From contig LVWT01000052.1 in NCBI GenBank assembly GCA_002083405.1, forward strand, positions 1 to 39,595: a stretch of 39,595 nt of DNA, written 5' to 3'. A program made the position numbers and the translations under genes. Source of the stretch: Nitrospira sp. SG-bin2 (lineage in GTDB: Bacteria > Nitrospirota > Nitrospiria > Nitrospirales > Nitrospiraceae). Numbering within the stretch: the stretch's first letter is position 1; each line of letters opens with the position of its first letter. The notes under the pieces are model-generated. The model did no database searches. It saw only the letters and a program-made list of their open reading frames with translations, and was not told the DNA's origin. Shown here piece by piece: positions 7,888 to 16,631 of this stretch.

Positions 7888-8097
7888 ATGACTCAGCAAT
7901 CACCCATCACCGAACGCGTTCTCACTTTTCTCCAAGGTTCCCCTGAATGTGACTTCGAAGCCTTGGTCACCCGTTATCCGGAGTTCAGTTGGAACGAACT
8001 CCATCTCGAAGTATCCCGCTTGAGCCGGCGCGGTCTCGTGACAATTACGAGAGGCGTTGGAACGTGTACGATCAAGTACGTCGCGCCTCTCTCGTAA
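7888..8097 (+). CDS. Small winged-helix-like protein (69 aa)
   Basis: A good ribosome binding site (GGAAGGAC) lies eight bases before ATG 7888. The product has the pattern of a mini winged helix: helix ITERVLTFLQG, helix FEALVTRYPEFSWNELHLEVSRLSRRG with the turn at PEFSWNE, then a wing LVTITRGVGTCTIKYV. It could be a small DNA-binding or protein-binding regulator. No partner is visible and the gene seems to be transcribed alone. The fold call is by eye. Confidence 0.65.
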   Translation: MTQQSPITERVLTFLQGSPECDFEALVTRYPEFSWNELHLEVSRLSRRGLVTITRGVGTCTIKYVAPLS

Positions 8098-8298
8098 ACC
8101 GATGACACGAGGGTATCAGCTGCCCTATTCCCTAGTATGAACAAAATTGGAGCCGGGCCTGACTATTGACTTATTCGTGCAGGATGAGTACATCCCGCAT
8201 TGTCCTCTGACATCGCTCCATCGGCGCTGATCGCTTGCGCGCAGTCGGATCAGTCGCTGTCTGCTCAACTATGGTTATTGACACCATTCTTCTCTCCC

Positions 8299-8694
8299 AT
8301 GAATGACAAGCCCCCCTCATCGTCTCCGGAATCAAAGCCGACAGAGCTTGTCGTGAGCGCCGAGCGGCATCGATTCATGTGCGAGATCATCGACTATGTG
8401 CAAACGATCCATCACCACATCGATCCGGACATGTACGACATCGACACAAAGCGGTTGGAGCATTTCGCCTGGTGTTTCGAGACAGACATGGTCGATCCTT
8501 CAGGGTTCATAATGACCGTGACCTACGAAGACCTGTTTGACCTGCAAATCATCATGGATGCCGCCTATACCTATTCGAATCGGAAGTCAGCGGGGAGCCG
8601 GCCGGAGAGCCTGACCAATGTGGGGTTTGAGGCTCTTGTCACCTGGCTGTCTCAGGCCCAGCGTATGCTCTTCTTCCCAGACTCCAAGCATTAA
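8299..8694 (+). CDS. Hypothetical protein (131 aa)
   Basis: The product is soluble and acidic. After a Pro/Ser-rich start it has a helical core (RHRFMCEIIDYVQTIHHHIDPDMYDID) containing a His-rich stretch (HHH). Two more helices follow, around DLFDLQIIMDAAYTYSNRK and ALVTWLSQAQRMLFF. I recognise no family. ATG 8299 is the preferred start; upstream extension to 8200 begins at a non-ATG codon and is Ser/Ala-rich. No strong ribosome binding site was found, so the start is uncertain. Confidence 0.65.
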   Translation: MNDKPPSSSPESKPTELVVSAERHRFMCEIIDYVQTIHHHIDPDMYDIDTKRLEHFAWCFETDMVDPSGFIMTVTYEDLFDLQIIMDAAYTYSNRKSAGSRPESLTNVGFEALVTWLSQAQRMLFFPDSKH

Positions 8695-8708
8695 CCCTAC
8701 AAATACTG

Positions 8709-8912
8709 ATGACGAGTCAGGGTGTGGGATGCGCCAAACGAAAATGGCTTTTCCCCGAAGATGTCCTGGCGGAAGAGAGAACTGCCAGACTGAGGATTGC
8801 CGTACTCAAAGGCGAGTCTGATGATCGGAAACGGACCGTCAGATTCTGGGCTGCCGCGTTCATCCTGCTTGGAGCAGTAATGTGCTCACTGACAATCTGC
8901 AACTGTCAGTGA
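8709..8912 (+). CDS. Possible small single-span membrane protein (67 aa)
   Basis: The frame begins 14 bases after the previous stop and ends with TGA at 8910-8912, overlapping the 3' end of the convergent dehydrogenase gene by 27 bases. The N-terminal 47 residues are charged (CAKRKWLFPEDVLAEERTARLR, DDRKR). The last 20 form one hydrophobic helix (FWAAAFILLGAVMCSLTIC). Charged cytoplasmic part plus terminal helix is a plausible tail-anchored layout. No family is known to me and no ribosome binding site is clear, so this could be a chance frame. Confidence 0.4.
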   Translation: MTSQGVGCAKRKWLFPEDVLAEERTARLRIAVLKGESDDRKRTVRFWAAAFILLGAVMCSLTICNCQ

Positions 8913-11132
8913 ATCGATCCAGGCGCGGATCAGCTGTTCGCCGGGCGTGTCTCGTACCGTGCTCGAAATCGGCGGCATCTGCAAAGCACCGCGGCGTGCC
9001 ATGCGCGCAAGCAGCACCGAGCGGCCTGAGTCTCCCGGTGCGATGATGCGCGCACTTGCGATACCGAGATCGTCGACCGTCGGCGCGACGTTGCAGACGC
9101 CGGTCTGCGACAGTGCTGTGCTGTGGCGCAGATCAAAGGCGACGGGCGTACCGCCTTGCGGCCGGTGACAGTTCGCACAGTTGGTGTGTAGATAGCTCCG
9201 AGCACGGTCGGTCAGGCTGCGATTGATGTCCGCTGGATCGGCATAGGCCGGCAGATTCGGCGCCGACAAGATGTTGACGGCATTGAGCGTCGTCATCTGG
9301 TTGGCCGTACGGCCTGTCTGCGGATAGAAGTGTTCGCCGTTCAGTTGCGCAGTTTCGAGACCGAGGCTGTACCCGGCACCCTGTGTGTGACACTGCATGC
9401 ACTGCGCTTCACTCGGAATCGTCCAGTTCAGGCCTCCGACAGAGACAGTTGTGCCGCCGGTCACGCGCGTGGCCTCGGTCTGGGCTTGATTCCATTGATA
9501 CGTGTATCCTGCCCAGACACCGTCAGGATGACGCATGAAGAGACGCGTCTCAATGAGCCGCGCACCGATACGGAAATGCTTGACCAGCACGGTGCCGTTC
9601 GGCAGATTCCAGTCACCATTCGCTTGCACCGAGACTCTCTGCCCCTGCGGCAAGCCAATCCAGCGCTCTTTATCCGCGCCGTCAGACCAGAATGCAGCGT
9701 TCGGGCGATAGGGAATGAGCGACAGCAGCGGCGGCGCGCCGGGGGCTGACGTATTGATGCAGCCGGTGTCCGAAAGTAGATGTGGCACGTTATCGCTGAC
9801 GCCGCCCCCACCCGCCGTGAAGACCAGCCGGTAGATGTGTCCACGGATATAATCCAAGACATGCAAGTCACCGTCGTTCGACTCCCCAAAGGCCGAGATC
9901 GAAAGCGGTCCCGGCGCACCTGATGGAGTTGTGCCGGGCCGGACATGCTGTGTGATTGTATAAGTCCCGCCTGTGCCTGCTGTCAGCGACGCAATCATGC
10001 CGCTACCAAAATCCGCAAAAATATACCGACCGACAAGGCTCGTCGTTTGAGTGCCGCGATACACGTAACCGCCGGTGATCGAGAATCCCATTGAGCGGTC
10101 ATATTCGGCCACAGGATCGATCAGCCCCGCGGTCCGGCAACCAGCCGCAGGCTCGAAGCAATGCGCCCCCTCCCGGTGATCCCAGCCGTAGTTTCCGCCT
10201 CTGGTCAGAATATTGATTTCCTCCCATGAGCCCTGGCCTACATCCGCAACCCATTGCTCCCCGGTCTGCCGGTCGAAACTCCAACGCCAGGGATTACGCA
10301 GGCCAAGCGCGTAGATCTCCGGGCAATTCTGGTTGCCGGTGCCGTCGAGATTGCAGCGTGGATTGCCAACGAAGGGGTTGTCCGGGGGAATCCCATAGGG
10401 CTGTCCGCCTGGCTGTGAATCAACATCGATACGCAACATCTTGCCGAGCAACCTGGTCGGATTCTCTGCATTCTCTCCCGGATCTCCGCCACCGCCACCG
10501 TCGCCGATACCGAGGTGGAGGAATCCGTCGGAATCAAAATTCAGCTGGCCGCCGTTGTGGTTGTCACTCGGCTTGTTGACAGTCAGCAATACCCGCTCGG
10601 AGTTGGGATCGAGCGTCAATCCACCAGCAACGGTTCTGAATTCCGATGTGATGGAGCGAAATTGACGATCATTATAATTGATGTACACCCGGTTCTCGGT
10701 CGGGAAATTCGGATGGAATGCGATTCCCAGCAGGCCGCATTCGCACTGTCCTAGCTGGACCACCCGGTCGCGGATGTCGAGGAACACCTGCGTGGTTGCT
10801 ACGGCGGGATTGTTGGCGAACACCCATATGATTCCTGGCTTCTCGACCACAAACCAGCGGGTACTGTCGCCAGGCGCCTGCAACATCGCCACCGGCTCGG
10901 TGAAAGTCAGGTTCGGGAAGACCCGCTGCACGGACACGGTGGATGTGCCGGTCGAACGTGCAGGCGCGACACAAGCGGTATTGACGGGGCGTTGGTCGAG
11001 TCCGGAGATTCCCGCCAAAGGCGGTGGAACTGGAACGGGAGCTGGAGCATCACCTCCACCGCTAGTGCAGGCCGGCAGAACAGCAAGGGCGACTCCCAGT
11101 CCAAGTGTCCGTATCAGGCGTCGCAAATTCAT
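8886..11132 (-). CDS. Lipoprotein: PQQ-type sugar dehydrogenase domain fused to a diheme c-type cytochrome (about 748 aa)
   Basis: Numbering below is from the upstream start at 11150; the likely start is ATG 11132. The signal ends in lipobox LPAC. Residues about 70-450 form a glucose/sorbosone dehydrogenase-type beta propeller, with GLLGIAFHPNF, GIGDGGGGGDPGENAENP and GLRNPWRWSFDRQTG. Such domains use PQQ to oxidise sugars or alcohols. After a Gly-rich linker, residues about 480-754 match the SO_2930/HNE_0200-type cytochrome family (LIPYRPNAAFWSDGADK). Heme sites CMQCH (584-588) and CANCH (658-662) are visible, and LQMPP may give an axial Met. Electrons would pass from propeller to hemes in the same chain. 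Substrate is unknown. No ribosome binding site is clear. Confidence 0.9.
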   Translation of the reverse strand: MNLRRLIRTLGLGVALAVLPACTSGGGDAPAPVPVPPPLAGISGLDQRPVNTACVAPARSTGTSTVSVQRVFPNLTFTEPVAMLQAPGDSTRWFVVEKPGIIWVFANNPAVATTQVFLDIRDRVVQLGQCECGLLGIAFHPNFPTENRVYINYNDRQFRSITSEFRTVAGGLTLDPNSERVLLTVNKPSDNHNGGQLNFDSDGFLHLGIGDGGGGGDPGENAENPTRLLGKMLRIDVDSQPGGQPYGIPPDNPFVGNPRCNLDGTGNQNCPEIYALGLRNPWRWSFDRQTGEQWVADVGQGSWEEINILTRGGNYGWDHREGAHCFEPAAGCRTAGLIDPVAEYDRSMGFSITGGYVYRGTQTTSLVGRYIFADFGSGMIASLTAGTGGTYTITQHVRPGTTPSGAPGPLSISAFGESNDGDLHVLDYIRGHIYRLVFTAGGGGVSDNVPHLLSDTGCINTSAPGAPPLLSLIPYRPNAAFWSDGADKERWIGLPQGQRVSVQANGDWNLPNGTVLVKHFRIGARLIETRLFMRHPDGVWAGYTYQWNQAQTEATRVTGGTTVSVGGLNWTIPSEAQCMQCHTQGAGYSLGLETAQLNGEHFYPQTGRTANQMTTLNAVNILSAPNLPAYADPADINRSLTDRARSYLHTNCANCHRPQGGTPVAFDLRHSTALSQTGVCNVAPTVDDLGIASARIIAPGDSGRSVLLARMARRGALQMPPISSTVRDTPGEQLIRAWIDSLTVADCQ

Positions 11133-11443
11133 GTACATCGGGTCTGCCATAAGATTAGACGCACAATCAGCCGCTGATCCATTGCTTACTGCAGACGGCG
11201 ATCATGAAGTCATTCAGAACCGGAGGTATTCTACAAATCCGCAGAATGAGGATGCAAGCCTGTCTGAACCACGGAGGGACCGATTCATCCAGTTAAGAGA
11301 AAACAATAGACTACATTGTATTTACAGAGCTTATTCCGTGATCTTACGCCCTTTAGCTCCCTCTCGCGTCTATTGCCCCCTACCGAATCACTCACCCCTT
11401 AAGGTTCTTGACCAAAGATGCTCATCCCCTGTAGTTCATTATC
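11133..11443. other. Non-coding stretch between divergent genes
   Basis: About 310 bases separate the dehydrogenase-cytochrome gene and the rhodanese gene. No credible gene was found. Near its right end TTGACC (11408-11413) and TAGTTC (11432-11437), 18 bases apart, form a weak promoter candidate that would start transcription almost at the ATG of 11444. The dehydrogenase promoter must lie toward the left end but was not located. Confidence 0.35.
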
Positions 11444-11962
11444 ATGCGCTATCTTGTGATTCCTGGATCAATTGTCCTTGCCTTGTTCCTCTTCCTGTGG
11501 GGCCGCAACCTCCAGGCGCCGATACACGTACAGGACAAGACATATGACCTGTTGCTATCCACCCTCCTGTCACACAGTGTACCGGCAGTGTCGGTCGACC
11601 GGATCGCATCAGAACACTTTCACGTACTCGATGCCCGTGAATACCGGGAATTCGAAGTGAGTCATATTGAAGGCGCGACTTGGGTGGGCTACGATGATTT
11701 TGATATAGGCCGCCTGGCTGGAATCAATAACGAGGCCACGATCGCGGTCTATTGCTCGGTGGGATACCGCAGTGAACGTATCGCGAAACAACTACATCAG
11801 CAAGGCTATGCCCATGTGGTTAATGTCTATGGCGGCATCTTCGAGTGGGTCAATACAGGACACCCTGTGGTAACAGGTGATGGCACCGAAACAGAAACAG
11901 TACATGCCTATTCAAAGTTATGGAGCATTTGGCTGACACGTGGGACCCAGGTCTATGAATAG
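11444..11962 (+). CDS. Membrane-anchored rhodanese-domain protein (172 aa)
   Basis: Residues 4-20 form a signal peptide or uncleaved anchor. A single rhodanese domain follows at about 48-150, with the characteristic LDAREYREFEVSHIEGA and the active-site loop YCSVGYRS; Cys104 would carry the persulfide. The glycine turn VNVYGGIFEW is typical of the domain end. Such exported rhodaneses handle sulfur or thiol groups in the envelope; the acceptor is unknown. Its stop overlaps the start of the next gene (ATG 11955), so translation is probably coupled. There is no Shine-Dalgarno; a weak promoter ends directly at the start. Confidence 0.88.
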   Translation: MRYLVIPGSIVLALFLFLWGRNLQAPIHVQDKTYDLLLSTLLSHSVPAVSVDRIASEHFHVLDAREYREFEVSHIEGATWVGYDDFDIGRLAGINNEATIAVYCSVGYRSERIAKQLHQQGYAHVVNVYGGIFEWVNTGHPVVTGDGTETETVHAYSKLWSIWLTRGTQVYE

Positions 11963-12422
11963 ACGAGATCCTAGAGAGCCACTAGTCGTTAAACATTCCA
12001 AACCCGAGCTACAAGGACTGGTGCCGGTGATAAAGGGCGGTGCCGTCTATTTTCTTGTCGCGCTTGGAGCGGGATTTACGCTGGAGTACATTCGGCTGGA
12101 ATTAGTTGCTCTGCATTTCAGTGAACGGTTGGCGGAGATACTAGAAATCCCTAGCGTACTTCTGGCCACCATGATCGGCGCACGATGGGCGGTCGACCGG
12201 CTGACCTTGCCTCCTTTGCCGGGCCTCCGACTCGGAGTTGGATTTGTGGCGCTCGGCCTTGCGCTCATTGCGCAATTCATGGTCGTACTTCCCATCCGCG
12301 GCCTCTCCTACACCGAGTACTTGGCAAGCCAGAATCCCACATCCATATCGGCATCGATCGGAACGCTTGGCGTGTTGCTCGTCATGCCATTCCTAACGGT
12401 GTACCGATGGGACGCTCGCTGA
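11955..12422 (+). CDS. Small integral membrane protein (155 aa)
   Basis: The ATG at 11955 overlaps the rhodanese gene by eight bases; a GTG at 11940 would extend it by five residues. Four hydrophobic segments are visible: GGAVYFLVALGAGFTLEYI, then PSVLLATMIGARWAV, LGVGFVALGLALIAQFMVVL, and SIGTLGVLLVMPFLTVY. It looks like a four-helix membrane protein without known motifs. Overlap with the rhodanese suggests the two work together, perhaps as a pair in sulfur or small-molecule handling, but this rests on position alone. Confidence 0.78.
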   Translation: MNRRDPREPLVVKHSKPELQGLVPVIKGGAVYFLVALGAGFTLEYIRLELVALHFSERLAEILEIPSVLLATMIGARWAVDRLTLPPLPGLRLGVGFVALGLALIAQFMVVLPIRGLSYTEYLASQNPTSISASIGTLGVLLVMPFLTVYRWDAR

Positions 12423-12611
12423 GTTGCGCTCCCTGGAACTCATATGGACTTCGGCCACCCAATGATTCGATTGAGCAGATTTGTGACGACGTCAAAGATC
12501 TGTTTCTTCCTCTAAAGAAGCGGTCACAGCCCACTTCCAGCACGTGGCATGGTTCGTAGACTTGGGGTATACTTATCCCTGTCACGAGTCACCCTTCTCA
12601 TGGAGGCTCGC

Positions 12612-12932
12612 ATGGCACTGAGTCACTACGAGCAGTCGTACCGAGCGCGCGCGTTGAAACTATTCCCCTGGATTTGCGCCCACTGCGGGCGCGAATTTGA
12701 CGGCAAGAAACTGAGCCAACTCACGGTCCATCACAAGGACCACAACCATGATAATAATCCTCCCGACGGCAGCAACTGGGAGTTGCTCTGCCTCTATTGT
12801 CACGACAACGAGCATCAGCGCGATCAGGTCGGCGGCGGAGCGAATGAACCTTCGCCGAACCATGAACCGGATCACCCCTTCACCCCCTTCGCCAATCTGG
12901 CCGGCCTGCTCAAACGCAACACGGCAGCCTGA
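12612..12932 (+). CDS. yajD: YajD-like HNH nuclease family protein (106 aa)
   Basis: The start at 12612 has GGAGG ten bases upstream and gives MALSHYEQSYRARALKLFPW, the N-terminus typical of the YajD family; earlier in-frame starts are unlikely. Two CxxC pairs (Cys22/Cys25 and Cys60/Cys63) form a structural zinc site. HH at 40-41, Asn55 and His64 match the HNH nuclease core. YajD proteins are small predicted endonucleases of unknown target. A -10-like TATACT sits at 12568-12573. The C-terminal 35 residues are Pro/Asn-rich and loosely ordered. A hairpin follows the stop. Confidence 0.9.
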   Translation: MALSHYEQSYRARALKLFPWICAHCGREFDGKKLSQLTVHHKDHNHDNNPPDGSNWELLCLYCHDNEHQRDQVGGGANEPSPNHEPDHPFTPFANLAGLLKRNTAA

Positions 12933-12949
12933 CCGAAGAGATGGGGATT

Positions 12950-12981
12950 GTTTCTTGACCAGGCTCCTTGGTTCAAGAAAC
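12950..12981. terminator. Hairpin after the HNH gene
   Basis: GTTTCTTGACCA (12950-12961) pairs with TGGTTCAAGAAAC (12969-12981), giving 12 base pairs with one bulged base and a seven-base loop. It starts 17 bases after the stop codon. No T-run follows on the plus strand, so it may protect the mRNA end or act as a weak terminator. Confidence 0.4.
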
Positions 12982-13034
12982 CACCGGGATTGAGCTGTAA
13001 CCCAGTCCAGTCCCTTTCGAAAAGCCTTCGTGCA

Positions 13035-13069
13035 AAGAAAACGGGCAGAGGCCTTATCCCCTGCCCGTC
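13035..13069 (-). terminator. Rho-independent terminator of the pyrophosphatase gene
   Basis: ACGGGCAG (13042-13049) and CTGCCCGT (13062-13069) form a perfect 8-bp stem with a 12-base loop. Read on the minus strand the stem is followed by TTTCTTTG. It lies 27 bases beyond the stop of the inorganic pyrophosphatase gene. Confidence 0.7.
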
Positions 13070-13095
13070 GATTCCTCCAAAAACAATCATGCGCG

Positions 13096-13824
13096 CTACA
13101 TATTCTTCACCCATAAGGAACTCAACTCAGGATAATTCGCGCGATAGTCAGCGTGGCTGGCACGGATGACTTTCAGCGCCTCATCCCGCCCGTATATGCC
13201 GGTAATTTCCACCTTGTGTTGAGTCGTCCCTGGCGCGCTCTTATAGGTGAGAAAGTAATGCTGGAGGCGATCGAGGAGCGCCCTCGGACATTGCGAAATA
13301 TCCGTAAAGTTCCCGTACACGGCATCGTCCCGCATGACGGCGATGATTTTGTCGTCGGCCTCGCCGCCGTCGGCCAGACTCAAGCCTCCGATCGGCAGCG
13401 CCGTCAAGAGAATGTCGCTGTGGGGGATACTCTTCTCAGACAACACACAGATATCGAGTGGATCGCCGTCGCCGACCATCCCCTTGCGGCGGGCTCGCTT
13501 GGCAAAGATACCGGCCACCTGCTCCCCGGAATAGGTCTGCGGGATCAATCCGTAGTACACCGGACAGAAATTTGAAAACCGCTGTGGCCGGTCCACTTTG
13601 AGAAAGCCACTGCTCTTGTCCACCTCATATTTGACCGTATCGGTCGGGACGATTTCGATGTAGGCCGTCACCACCTCCGGGGCTTCCTCTCCGATAGACA
13701 CACCATGCCATGGGTGCGCTTTGAACATCAGCCCAAGCAGGCGTTGGAAGGGATCACTCCCCCCGCGTATGACCGCTGTCTTGTCGATGTTTATTTCCTT
13801 CCCATTTCGTTTCTTCTCTTTCAT
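13096..13824 (-). CDS. ppa: Inorganic pyrophosphatase, family I (242 aa)
   Basis: The enzyme hydrolyses pyrophosphate to two phosphates and pulls biosynthetic reactions forward; it acts in the cytoplasm. The family signature GDGDPLDICV is present, with metal-binding Asp119, Asp121 and Asp124. The substrate-site regions VKYEVDKSSGFLKVDRP and YYGLIPQTY are also intact. At 242 residues it is longer than the roughly 175-residue E. coli type, with extra N-terminal sequence. The start at 13824 is supported by GGAGGATGC directly upstream. It is a single gene closed by its own terminator. Confidence 0.95.
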   Translation of the reverse strand: MKEKKRNGKEINIDKTAVIRGGSDPFQRLLGLMFKAHPWHGVSIGEEAPEVVTAYIEIVPTDTVKYEVDKSSGFLKVDRPQRFSNFCPVYYGLIPQTYSGEQVAGIFAKRARRKGMVGDGDPLDICVLSEKSIPHSDILLTALPIGGLSLADGGEADDKIIAVMRDDAVYGNFTDISQCPRALLDRLQHYFLTYKSAPGTTQHKVEITGIYGRDEALKVIRASHADYRANYPELSSLWVKNM

Positions 13825-14044
13825 GCATCCTCCGGTATCTGCAGACCATTCCTATCTTCAACTTCAATTTCCCTCAATCCCGCTCCAGTATCTCTCAGAC
13901 ACCGGACAGGAGCAATCATTGCTCACCGTTAGCCTACGACTCTCCCTCTTTCAGGTAAAAGAAAGTCGTCCGGCAAACGCCCCTGGTGACTTGTAGAATT
14001 CTCATACAATCGGTACTCTTCGTCTCGACAGATTCCCATTATCT

Positions 14045-14281
14045 ATGGACCACCTAAAATCCAAGCCCCACCCCCGCGACCCCCTGCACGGGATTACCCT
14101 GGAATCCATTGTTACCGCGTTGGTGGCACGGCACGGTTGGGCCGAACTCGGGAAACGAGTTCCCATCCGTTGTTTCCGTCACCATCCTACGATAGCTTCC
14201 AGCTTGACCTTCCTACGAAAAACTCCCTGGGCACGACAACGGATCGAACGGATGTTTGTCGCAGAACTCCCTCATTCATAG
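14045..14281 (+). CDS. VF530-type DNA-binding protein (DUF2132, 78 aa)
   Basis: The central region DPLHGITLESIVTALVARHG, then WAELGKRVPIRCF and SSLTFLRKTPWAR, is the hallmark of the VF530/DUF2132 family. These are small helical proteins described as able to bind DNA; their cellular role is not established. Length is normal for the family. It starts about 220 bases after the divergent ppa start, in a region where no obvious promoter was placed. It ends nine bases before the yaeQ gene, so the two probably share a transcript. Confidence 0.9.
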   Translation: MDHLKSKPHPRDPLHGITLESIVTALVARHGWAELGKRVPIRCFRHHPTIASSLTFLRKTPWARQRIERMFVAELPHS

Positions 14282-14290
14282 GCTACCATC

Positions 14291-14830
14291 ATGGCTTCCA
14301 ACTCTACTATTTATAAAGCCACTCTACAGATCGCCGACACGGACCGCCAGTACTACCAGGATCATGCCCTTACGATAGCGCGCCATCCGTCTGAAACGGA
14401 CGAACGAATGATGATACGGCTACTGGCCTTCGCTCTCCATGCAAGCGAGACCTTGTCCTTCGGACGCGGCGTGGGAACCGAAGATGAACCCGCGCTTTGG
14501 CAAAAAGATTTGACCGGCGCCATCCATCTCTGGATTGAAGTCGGACAACCAGATGAAAAGTCCCTGCGGCAGGCATGCGGCCGCTCCACACAGGTCGCCG
14601 TCTATGCCTATGGCTCCCGGAGCGCCGATGTCTGGTGGGCGAAGAATCATCCCCTGCTCGATCGACTGGAGAACCTGACCGTAACCCTCCTCCCAATGGA
14701 AAGCGTTCGCGCCCTTACGGCATTGGCCAGCCCCAGTATGCGTTTGCAATGGACGATTCAGGACGGACATCTGTGGATTGCCGACGATACCCAGAATGTC
14801 CACATTGAACTTCAGCGATTGAAGAGCTGA
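14291..14830 (+). CDS. yaeQ: YaeQ family protein (179 aa)
   Basis: YaeQ proteins have a PD-(D/E)XK nuclease-like fold; the true activity is unknown. Conserved family parts are visible: STIYKATLQIADTDRQYY near the N-terminus, RHPSETDERMMIRLLAFAL, the acidic WIEVGQPDEKSLRQACGRS, and VAVYAYG. Length matches the family. It follows the VF530-type gene by nine bases and likely shares its mRNA. It ends convergently with the 596-residue gene, with a hairpin over both stop codons. Confidence 0.94.
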   Translation: MASNSTIYKATLQIADTDRQYYQDHALTIARHPSETDERMMIRLLAFALHASETLSFGRGVGTEDEPALWQKDLTGAIHLWIEVGQPDEKSLRQACGRSTQVAVYAYGSRSADVWWAKNHPLLDRLENLTVTLLPMESVRALTALASPSMRLQWTIQDGHLWIADDTQNVHIELQRLKS

Positions 14831-14842
14831 CAACGGCTCTTC
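14821..14842. terminator. Hairpin across two convergent stop codons
   Basis: GAAGAGC (14821-14827) and GCTCTTC (14836-14842) form a perfect 7-bp stem around an 8-base loop that contains the yaeQ stop. The stop of the minus-strand 596-residue gene (14841-14843) overlaps its other arm. No T-run follows, so a bidirectional terminator is possible but unproven. Confidence 0.4.
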
Positions 14843-16631
14843 ACATGCGCCTGATATAAAACAGTGTGAGATCTGCCTTCACTCTGGCCTTAGGCAAGAT
14901 AGACTTGTGCGTCTGAACGGTTGGTAGGGATTCGACGGATTCTTCCCACACAATCGGCAATGCGCTTTGCGCCAACATCGTTCGCAGGCCGCCCGGTCCG
15001 ACCACAAACGCACTTCCTTGTGGCCGCAACATCTGCCGTAACCAGGTCACGCTTGCCGTCAGCGCTCCCGCCTCCGTGAAAGAGGCATAGGGCAGCCATT
15101 GATAAATCACGTCATAGGGCTGGCGATTTACCATTGTCAGGTTCCAGATCGACGCCGGAACAATGCGGATCCGCCTCAACCACTCCCACTGTTGTGGGAC
15201 AGCGCACCTGGTCCAAAGTTCCTGTGCCTGGCGCTGCGCATAGGCAGCATAGTAACTACGGATCGTGTAGTCGCGCGGACGATCGCAAGCAATACAGGTC
15301 TCGATCACCGTGTCGCCATTGTCGATCAGCACCCGTTCCGCCCGTGAGAGAACCGTCCCCAGCTCAGAGTCTTGTTGTGCCAGATCTTGTACAAAGTCTG
15401 CCACAAACGGCTGCGCTGCCAATTCCCCGATCTCTTCCTCATCGTCGGGATATGACAGCACTGCTCCAAAAGCGTCGGCAGGGCAAATCGGCGGGACTCC
15501 CTGCACGAAAAGCGTGCGCCAATCGATAGGACTGTCTGTATATGCATATTCTGCTGACGAGATGGGCCTCACCGCGATCTCTTGCCGGAGCCGAATGGCA
15601 ATTTGTTTCTCCCGATCCTTTAGCATCAGTTCCTGCCCCTTCACTTCCAGGCGGCGATCCAGCGGCGCCACGCGCCGGCTTCGCGCCTCGACATACGACA
15701 GACCGGTGCTATCGTCCGAGACGGTCGCCTTCCGGATGAGCCCGCCCTGCACCGTGAGACAGAGGTTCTGCTCTGGCTCGAAATAGCGAAGCGGAGGATT
15801 CTGCGCCGGAATCCACGTTAGCTGATGCGATCGGGCCTGATCCATGAACAGCGCCATGGGATTTCCACCGGCAGGCGCCACGGGTGTAAACCAACTGCTG
15901 AAAAGCCGGAATGCTGCTTCCGATGGATAGGCGGGAATCCCGCGATAGCGAAGCGGCTGTGGGTTTGGACGGCCTTCGTTCTGATCGTCGAAGAGACCAC
16001 GGATCAACTCAAACACAGCTGAGCCGGTACCGGGCAGCAACGACTTGAACAGTTCGACTACGGGGAGAAAATCAATATGGTCCCAATGCATGGCCCCCAT
16101 ACAGGCCATGAAACGAGCCGACTCGAACATACCCTTGTCCAGTACGTAGAGGGCGTCTTTCCGATGACGGATCGTCGCGATTCCCTCGGCATCGATACTG
16201 AAATCCTCATCGCGATAGAACCACCGCACTTCTTCAATCGGCACCCGTAGCGCCTGCGCCGCCATCGCACGCAGGTGGTCCGCTGTGATCTGCCGCCAAC
16301 CGGGCTTCGCCGCCAGATTCAACCTGGTTTCGTTGATCAGCCCGCCCGGCTTCAGTCCGATCCACTGCCCCCAATCGAGCCGAATGCGCGTTCTCACGAG
16401 CGAGACAGTTCCGTCGGTATTCGACTGCCATTCACACTCATGCAAGGGGTGGCCTGAAGGATCCGTGGCAAGAAACCGCCGGCCATCGGGCCGATAGAAG
16501 AACAGATGCCCGGTTGGACGTGTGACGACTCGCCCCCCATTTTGCTCCAACTGGTCGGCAAGGGCGCGCGTGGAGGGAAAAACAAGATGCGTGGGACTCT
16601 GCAGGGCAAACGAGACTGGATCAGGAGACAT
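14841..16631 (-). CDS. Hypothetical protein at the end of the secretion gene array (596 aa)
   Basis: A large soluble protein with no signal peptide, membrane helix or recognisable catalytic motif. Beta-rich stretches near the N-terminus (GHLFFYRPDGRRFLATDPSG) are followed by helical parts. The last third contains CIACDRPRDY, a possible half zinc site, and a segment YDVIYQWLPYASFTEAGALTASVTWLRQMLRPQGSAFVVGPGG. That segment is laid out like the late strands of a methyltransferase fold, although the SAM-binding glycine motif is not seen. Its ATG follows the proA stop directly (TAAATG), so translation is coupled to proA. Function is unknown; it ends convergently with yaeQ. Confidence 0.85.
   Translation of the reverse strand: MSPDPVSFALQSPTHLVFPSTRALADQLEQNGGRVVTRPTGHLFFYRPDGRRFLATDPSGHPLHECEWQSNTDGTVSLVRTRIRLDWGQWIGLKPGGLINETRLNLAAKPGWRQITADHLRAMAAQALRVPIEEVRWFYRDEDFSIDAEGIATIRHRKDALYVLDKGMFESARFMACMGAMHWDHIDFLPVVELFKSLLPGTGSAVFELIRGLFDDQNEGRPNPQPLRYRGIPAYPSEAAFRLFSSWFTPVAPAGGNPMALFMDQARSHQLTWIPAQNPPLRYFEPEQNLCLTVQGGLIRKATVSDDSTGLSYVEARSRRVAPLDRRLEVKGQELMLKDREKQIAIRLRQEIAVRPISSAEYAYTDSPIDWRTLFVQGVPPICPADAFGAVLSYPDDEEEIGELAAQPFVADFVQDLAQQDSELGTVLSRAERVLIDNGDTVIETCIACDRPRDYTIRSYYAAYAQRQAQELWTRCAVPQQWEWLRRIRIVPASIWNLTMVNRQPYDVIYQWLPYASFTEAGALTASVTWLRQMLRPQGSAFVVGPGGLRTMLAQSALPIVWEESVESLPTVQTHKSILPKARVKADLTLFYIRRM

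Noticed and set aside
10678..11547. 289-codon plus-strand frame
   Set aside because: It runs antisense through the start of the dehydrogenase-cytochrome gene and into the rhodanese gene in another frame; the sequence is Pro/Arg/Ser-rich without domain features.
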